A DNA stretch of 64,000 bases, taken from NCBI GenBank assembly GCA_023212695.1, contig JALCCG010000039.1:47777-111776 (forward strand), written 5' to 3'. Origin of the DNA: Sporisorium sorghi (Eukaryota > Basidiomycota > Ustilaginomycetes > Ustilaginales > Ustilaginaceae). Positions 59,531 to 64,000 of the stretch are shown here, one piece after another. Position 1 is the first letter of the stretch. Every line of letters begins with the position of its first letter. Below the pieces are notes generated by a model that was not told where the DNA came from, made no database searches, and saw only the letters and a program-made list of their open reading frames with translations. A program made the translations under genes and the position numbers.

Positions 59531-60546
59531 TAGAATTTCCCCTTTCTCTCTTGGAAGTGAGTCGGCTTATTCCAGCTTTCGCCGCCGGATAATACCCATT
59601 CAGCGGTCCAGTCCAGCATCTGCAGTAAAGACACCCTCGGATAACCGAACAGCTGGTGAGATTTCGAAGCATTGTTCAGGAGCGCCGTCTCGGACTCGGT
59701 ACCCGTAAAGCTCACTTCCTTGCCCATTCGTGTGGCCAGTTCCTGCGCCGCCCAGCGGATCGACATCGTCTCCGGTCCGGTAATGTTAATGATTTCGGGC
59801 GGCGTGCTGCAATGCAGGAGTGAGCGGAGCGCCATTTCGTTGGCATCCCCCTGCCATATCATATTCGCATGCCCCATCGCAAGGTGAATCGGACGATCCT
59901 CATGGATCGTTTTGGCCAATTCATGAAGAACGCCATAGCGCATATCAATCGCATAATTCAAACGGTACACCGCCATCGGAGTTCCATTCTTGTGAGAGAA
60001 GTACTCAAAGACGCGCTCTCTTCCCAGGCAGGACTGCGCGTACTCTCCGACCGGCTCCGGTGCCACGGATTCGTTGACTCCGCCGCTGCTCACCGCTGAG
60101 AACGGATACACATTTCCCGATGAGAACACCACCATGCGGGATGTCTTGAATTTCTCGGCCACCCGGCCCGGCAAATAGGCATTCATCGCCCAGGTAAAAT
60201 ATTCACGGCCCGTTGTGCCGAATTTATTCCCTGCCATGTAGACCACATTGGCAGCTTCTGGCAGCTGCTGGAGCTCATCATCGTTCAGCAGATCGCATGA
60301 AATGGTCGCTACGCCCGCCTCTTCCAATTCGCGTCTGGCTTCGGCATTGCTAAACCGGGACACCCCGATGATCCGCTTGCTGCCACCGCCTTCACGAACG
60401 GCATTAGCCGCAAGTCTCGCAAGGCTTGGGCCCATTTTTCCGCCGACGCCCAGCACAAGGATATCGCCCTCCAAAGACGCCAGATCGGTAACAAGCTGCT
60501 CTGATGGCGCAGCCAGCTTTGCTTCTAATTCCGCAACGGTTAACAT
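59530..60546 (-). CDS. NAD-dependent epimerase/dehydratase-like protein
   Basis: A 338-residue extended short-chain dehydrogenase-like protein. The nucleotide-binding motif is ILVLGVGGKMGPSLARLA. The catalytic Ser region is VFSSGNVYPFS, and the expected YxxxK motif reads Tyr169-AQS-Cys173 (EYAQSCLGRE), so the catalytic Lys is absent. The ATG at 60546 is chosen over a TTG two codons earlier because GGAGGA lies 8 bases before it. It is the first gene of the operon with the DapA-like gene. It may be a reductase of altered mechanism or a binding protein. Confidence 0.8.
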   Translation of the reverse strand: MLTVAELEAKLAAPSEQLVTDLASLEGDILVLGVGGKMGPSLARLAANAVREGGGSKRIIGVSRFSNAEARRELEEAGVATISCDLLNDDELQQLPEAANVVYMAGNKFGTTGREYFTWAMNAYLPGRVAEKFKTSRMVVFSSGNVYPFSAVSSGGVNESVAPEPVGEYAQSCLGRERVFEYFSHKNGTPMAVYRLNYAIDMRYGVLHELAKTIHEDRPIHLAMGHANMIWQGDANEMALRSLLHCSTPPEIINITGPETMSIRWAAQELATRMGKEVSFTGTESETALLNNASKSHQLFGYPRVSLLQMLDWTAEWVLSGGESWNKPTHFQERKGKF

Positions 60547-60581
60547 CAACAATCTCCTCCTCCGATATGTGATTCCCCTTC

Positions 60582-60638
60582 ATCATACGGCCCTACTCAA
60601 TATAAAGACAAATCTTTTAATCGTCTTTAAATAAGATT
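60582..60638 (-). promoter_or_regulatory. Promoter and inverted repeats of the epimerase/sda operon
   Basis: TTGTCT (60611-60606) and TATGAT (60587-60582) are 18 bases apart on the minus strand. Two nested inverted repeats overlap or flank the -35: AATCTT (60611-60616) with AAGATT (60633-60638), and AAAGAC (60604-60609) with GTCTTT (60623-60628). They look like an operator for a dedicated regulator. Confidence 0.5.
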
Positions 60639-60733
60639 GGTTGATGCGAGATGATCTCCGGTTGTCTCCTTCTCGGGAGAGGTTTTATCGTTAGGTTCTT
60701 CGCAACAAGTACAGAACCCCTTATCCATGCATG

Positions 60734-60760
60734 AAAAAAAGCTCCCTGAGCTCAGGGAGC
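60734..60760 (-). terminator. Terminator overlapping the end of the tiny membrane protein gene
   Basis: GCTCCCTGAGCTCAGGGAGC (60741-60760) is a perfect palindrome followed by seven T on the minus strand. The stop codon of the small gene lies inside the stem. Confidence 0.85.
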
Positions 60761-60892
60761 AAACGAAATGTTCAGCACAATATATCGAAGTACAAAGAAG
60801 GCAATAATGAAGGATGCTGCCAGTCCCAGCAGCGTAAAGATAAAGATTTTCTCAAAGCGGGAAAACTTAGCTTTCGTTCTCGTACTCTTCAA
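60752..60892 (-). CDS. Tiny single-helix membrane protein
   Basis: A 46-residue protein with a basic N-terminus (KSTRTKAKFSRFEK) and one membrane helix of about 25 residues (IFIFTLLGLAASFIIAFFVLRYIVL), ending in NISFAP. The start is TTG at 60892 with GAGG 8 bases before, or an ATG two codons earlier (60898). The codon order and the terminator right at the end support a real gene. I know no family for it. It lies 41 bases after the stop of the GGDEF-like regulator gene and may be part of its message. Confidence 0.55.
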   Translation of the reverse strand: MKSTRTKAKFSRFEKIFIFTLLGLAASFIIAFFVLRYIVLNISFAP

Positions 60893-60933
60893 AACCATCA
60901 CCTCATCTACCATTATAGCGCATTTATGATAGC

Positions 60934-62265
60934 TTATTCCAGAAAGGTGAACCGGAAGATTTGTCTGGGTCTCCCCCGCGGCACCTTCTCGATCCCCGCG
61001 ATTTTGACCAGATCATTGTCCGTCCACAGCTGGAGCAGCCGGTGTGCACTCCGAACGGTAATGTCCAGCAGATGGGCAAGCTCATGGACCTTGTATTCGT
61101 ATTTACCCGAGCGTGCGCGCTGGTTCAGCAGTTTGCTTAAATAGGCGCTGGTCATGCCCGCATCCTCTGCCCGCTTGATCAGCTCCGCATCGGTAAAAGA
61201 CAGCACCTCCTGCACCGGATCGGCCATCTCCAGCGGTCCAATCAGCGTTCCATCTTCCCGTACGATGAAGCAGGCGTTGCCGCCCACCTCCTTCGCTTTG
61301 CGCATCGCGATGCGTGCGTTAGTCCCCGCCAGACTGGCCGATTGGCCGAAGCCCATGCCGATGCTGAGCGAAATGCCGTAGGTTTTGTTCACGTCTTTGG
61401 CCAGGGGAATGGTTTTGTAGCCACCGGTTTCCCGTTCGAAGATGCCCCGCGTTGTAAAAAACAAATACTCATCCCCGCCCAGATGGGTCAGATAACCATC
61501 AAGCGACTCCACATAATCCAGCACCATTCGGTGGATGTCCAGCTTCAGCTTCTGGACTTCATGCTCATTATTCCTTCGCAGTGCCTGGGCGCCGAAATCA
61601 TCTATATTGATCATGCCGACCACAATCTGGCCCTCCCGACTCCGGCGGGAGGCCGTAGACAACAAAGCCCGTTCCAGCGATACCACAATATCCTGATCGG
61701 AAGGCAGCAGCCATTCATTCGGTATCCCGAGCTGTGTCAGCTCATCGGCTACAGACTCAACCCCGGTAAACGCAACAGAACTCGTGCCGGATTCATATTG
61801 AGACCGGTGAAAGGCAATCAGGCTCTGCTTCGGGGCATAGGCAGGCCCATCGTATACGACAGCCTGTACAGCAGGAATGCCCAGATCCTTCATGGTCCGA
61901 ACCACCATCGCCTCTGTTAACGTATCCACCGATATTCCTCCTGCAAGCCTTCCCCTCTGTCCGGCATAAAATAGGGCTTTATACAACCCCGCGTCCGTAA
62001 CGGGTACATAATGAACCGGAATTTCGACTTGGCCGAGATCCTTCACCTTACGCTGTGACAACGGATCCGAGAGGAACATTACCTCGACCTCGCTTCCGAT
62101 TCGTTCAGCCAGGGCAGGTGCTTCAGCCTCATCCTGAAATACAAGCGGCACAGGGTCAAAGGAAGGAAAGGTTTCAATGACCTTCAAAATCTTGTCAACG
62201 ATCGTCTGGGTTCCAATAATGCCGATACGGATTTGCTGGACAGGGGTACGGTTACGCTCTGTCAT
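60934..62265 (-). CDS. Three-domain GGDEF-like/winged-helix regulator
   Basis: A 443-residue protein. Residues about 10-190 look like a Rossmann/periplasmic-type sensor domain (IRIGIIGTQTIVDKILKVIE, YKALFYAGQRGRLAGGISVDTLTEAM), similar in style to PrpR_N-like domains. Residues about 215-355 form a nucleotide-cyclase fold: the metal Asp pair is in VVGMINIDDFG and the signature is HLGGDEYLFF. The last 75 residues form a winged helix (AYLSKLLNQRARSGKYEYKVHELAHLLDITVRSAHRLLQLW) and end in RGRPRQIFRF. The ATG at 62265 has GAAGGA before it. It may be a nucleotide-sensing or nucleotide-making transcription regulator. Confidence 0.7.
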   Translation of the reverse strand: MTERNRTPVQQIRIGIIGTQTIVDKILKVIETFPSFDPVPLVFQDEAEAPALAERIGSEVEVMFLSDPLSQRKVKDLGQVEIPVHYVPVTDAGLYKALFYAGQRGRLAGGISVDTLTEAMVVRTMKDLGIPAVQAVVYDGPAYAPKQSLIAFHRSQYESGTSSVAFTGVESVADELTQLGIPNEWLLPSDQDIVVSLERALLSTASRRSREGQIVVGMINIDDFGAQALRRNNEHEVQKLKLDIHRMVLDYVESLDGYLTHLGGDEYLFFTTRGIFERETGGYKTIPLAKDVNKTYGISLSIGMGFGQSASLAGTNARIAMRKAKEVGGNACFIVREDGTLIGPLEMADPVQEVLSFTDAELIKRAEDAGMTSAYLSKLLNQRARSGKYEYKVHELAHLLDITVRSAHRLLQLWTDNDLVKIAGIEKVPRGRPRQIFRFTFLE

Positions 62266-62439
62266 GATTCCTTCACTCCCATCATTCCCATTTCCGAGAA
62301 GCCGCATGGGGCAGGCAGGCACGGATACCTAAATCATACCCGCAATCGGAAATTTGGCAAGTGAATGCAGCCCCCATTCGTAAACTCACCCCTGCACCAA
62401 TCTGGTGATTCAGTCAGGCGTACACGATAAGGAAACAAC

Positions 62440-62500
62440 AAACAGCGCTGCCATGCTTGTCCCCCAAGTTTCAAGTGGACCGACATGATCAGCGCTGCTT
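62440..62500 (-). terminator. Hairpin after the Na/Pi cotransporter gene
   Basis: CAGCGCTG occurs at 62443-62450 and 62490-62497; the self-complementary octamers pair with each other, with CATG-containing inner arms. The T-run on the minus strand is short (TGTTTGTTG). Confidence 0.5.
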
Positions 62501-62518
62501 TTATGAAATCAACCTATA

Positions 62519-64000
62519 TTAAGTTTGTTCTTCGTGCATGACGAATTGAGCAATGTTTTTGCTGTGGTCCCCGACACGCTCCAGGTTGCTCAGAATATCC
62601 AGATATACCGCTCCGGAGTTGCCTGTGCACAGATTCTGGTTCAGACGCTGAATGTGACTCTTGCGGAATTTGACCTCCATCTCGTCCAGTTCCCGCTCAT
62701 AATCCAGTACCTCCTGCGCCGCAGTCACGTCATTATGCTCCAGTGCGGCAAGTGCCCGTTCCACCGCCTTGTCGGCAAGGGTGAGCATCTCTTTCAATTC
62801 ACGCCCGGCTTCTTCCGAGAATTCAACCTTTTTATTAATGCTGAATTCAGACAGCTCTACGATGTTTTCCGCATGATCGCCAATCCGCTCAATATCATTC
62901 ACAAGCTGGAACCAGCCGGAGGCTTTCTCCGATTCACCCTCGGGCAGGCCGTTCTGCTGCTGGATTTTCACCATATAATCGGTAATTTTCCGATTCAGTT
63001 CGTTAATGAGCTCTTCCTTCTGCAAGGCAAGCTCCCCCACTCGGGATTCCCTGCTGAAAAAGAAGGTTGACGCATCATTAAGCGTCTCACGGGCATACTG
63101 CCCCATGCGTAAAATCTCATGCTGGGCTTGTCCAAACGCAACCGCCGGCGTCGCCAGCAAGCGTTCATCCAGATAAATCGCCTTGAATTCAATCTCCTGC
63201 ATTTTGCCCGGAATAATCTTGGTTACCAGCCATGCCAAAGCCGGAATTAATGGCAGGAAGATCAAGGCATTGGTTGTATTAAAGATTCCGTGTGCGTATG
63301 CAATCTGCATCCGGATATTGACGCCTTCGCCAAGCCACAGGACCAGGGAGTGCACGGGGACCAGCAGAATCATAAAGATAATGGCTCCAATGACGTTAAA
63401 AATAACGTGTACCAGCGCTGTGCGCTTCGCTGCAACCGTGGCCCCGATGGAAGCCAGCACCGCTGTGATCGTTGTGCCGATATTATCGCCAAACAGGATC
63501 GGCAGCGATCCCTTCAGACTGATCATGCCTTCATCAGCAATCGTTTGTAATATACCGATGGTTGCGCTGGAGCTTTGGACAATCATCGTGAATACAGTAC
63601 CTACAATAAGAGCCAATAAAGGCTGGTCCTGCAGCTGGATCATAAAGTCCGTAAACGCAGGAAGCTCGCTAAGCGGCTTCACGCCGCTGCCCATGGTCGA
63701 CAACCCCAGGAAAAGGGTCCCGAAACCAAAAGTGACTTGGCCAATATATTGAAATTTCTTCTTGTTAAAGAAAAATAAAAAGAACGCACCTACTGCAATA
63801 ATAGGCAAAGCATATTCTTCAATCTTGATTCCGACGATAAAAGCAGTCATGGTTGTTCCGATATTGGCTCCCATGATCACGCCGATTGCCTGCTTAAGCG
63901 TCATCAATCCTGCATTAACCAACCCGATGGCCATAACGGTTGTTCCCGATGAGGATTGGATAAGAATCGTAACCCCGACCCCAACCAGCACGCCCAGCAC
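62519..64000 (-). CDS. Na/phosphate cotransporter family protein, N-terminus cut off
   Basis: At least 493 residues of a membrane protein whose start lies beyond the window; the GTG at the very edge is probably an internal Val. Two inverted repeats with QSSSGTTVMAIGLVNAGLM and VQSSSATIGILQTIADEGMIS carry the Gln-Ser-Ser-Ser motif of the NptA/SLC34 family that moves phosphate with sodium. The C-terminal 210 residues form two PhoU-like helical parts (WFQLVNDIERIGDHAENIVELSEF and LDILSNLERVGDHSKNIAQFVMHE). It likely imports phosphate, or exports it as reported for E. coli YjbB. Confidence 0.9.
   Translation of the reverse strand: MLGVLVGVGVTILIQSSSGTTVMAIGLVNAGLMTLKQAIGVIMGANIGTTMTAFIVGIKIEEYALPIIAVGAFFLFFFNKKKFQYIGQVTFGFGTLFLGLSTMGSGVKPLSELPAFTDFMIQLQDQPLLALIVGTVFTMIVQSSSATIGILQTIADEGMISLKGSLPILFGDNIGTTITAVLASIGATVAAKRTALVHVIFNVIGAIIFMILLVPVHSLVLWLGEGVNIRMQIAYAHGIFNTTNALIFLPLIPALAWLVTKIIPGKMQEIEFKAIYLDERLLATPAVAFGQAQHEILRMGQYARETLNDASTFFFSRESRVGELALQKEELINELNRKITDYMVKIQQQNGLPEGESEKASGWFQLVNDIERIGDHAENIVELSEFSINKKVEFSEEAGRELKEMLTLADKAVERALAALEHNDVTAAQEVLDYERELDEMEVKFRKSHIQRLNQNLCTGNSGAVYLDILSNLERVGDHSKNIAQFVMHEEQT

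Overview
The window is a stretch of chromosome from a Gram-positive, low-to-mid GC soil Firmicute, most probably a Paenibacillus. The evidence is the kind of genes present: several binding-protein/LplB-like/YtcP-like carbohydrate ABC transporters with YesM/YesN-type or AraC-type sensors, lipoprotein and secreted plant-polysaccharide hydrolases (GH5, GH8, GH43), a YdjO-type zinc ribbon next to a cold-shock gene, a glnQHMP operon, a Fur box and TnrA/GlnR-type boxes, and strong AGGAGG ribosome binding sites. I see no rRNA, tRNA, CRISPR array, phage or insertion sequence. The genes look like ordinary chromosomal genes.

Layout. 1-5.6 kb holds the end of a drug-efflux MFS gene with a PadR regulator, a YvgN-like aldo/keto reductase, a small membrane protein, a nitroreductase and an S9 peptidase. 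5.7-17.1 kb is one catabolic locus, all on the minus strand: lacI-type regulator, sugar ABC importer (binding protein and two permeases), two Gfo/Idh/MocA oxidoreductases flanking a tandem alpha/beta hydrolase with overlapping reading frames, a NagB-like isomerase and NagA. Three matching LacI-type operators tie the regulator to the importer promoter. 17.2-18.6 kb is a GH5 lipoprotein. 18.8-20.2 kb is an exported L-asparaginase behind two TnrA/GlnR boxes. 20.4-21.9 kb is an ECF sigma/anti-sigma pair with a broken small lipoprotein gene. 22-25.5 kb carries a MATE exporter, a divergent AraC regulator, a Fur-box-controlled 50-residue protein and a membrane-anchored unknown protein.

25.6-33 kb is a second carbohydrate ABC system (two permeases, binding protein) followed by its histidine kinase and response regulator. 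33.3-34.4 kb has a small charged protein, ydjO and a cold-shock gene with a terminator-like leader. 34.5-38 kb has a flavin split-barrel protein, a cytoplasmic GH5 enzyme and an acyltransferase-3 membrane protein. 38.2-41.3 kb is glnQHMP, with glnQ apparently starting at CTG. 41.5-44.6 kb has small exported proteins and lipoproteins and an MhqN-like nitroreductase. 45-49 kb has a secreted GH43 arabinanase and a GH8 glucanase. 49.4-56.3 kb is a third carbohydrate ABC operon with its own membrane AraC sensor and a zinc-less dehydrogenase. 56.8-60.5 kb is a four-gene operon (NAD-dependent epimerase-like, DapA-like aldolase, sdaAB, sdaAA). 60.7-62.3 kb has a tiny membrane protein and a three-domain GGDEF-like/winged-helix regulator. 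The window ends inside a Na/Pi cotransporter gene.

The most likely undescribed biology is the 5.7-17.1 kb amino-sugar-like locus, where the NagB homologue has altered catalytic residues and two Cys-motif oxidoreductases are translationally coupled to a tandem hydrolase. Other candidates are the Fur-controlled 50-residue protein, the cold-shock leader terminator, and the 56.8-62.3 kb operon with a YxxxC dehydrogenase and a nearby GGDEF-like regulator. All functions are read from sequence by eye and no database search was possible.
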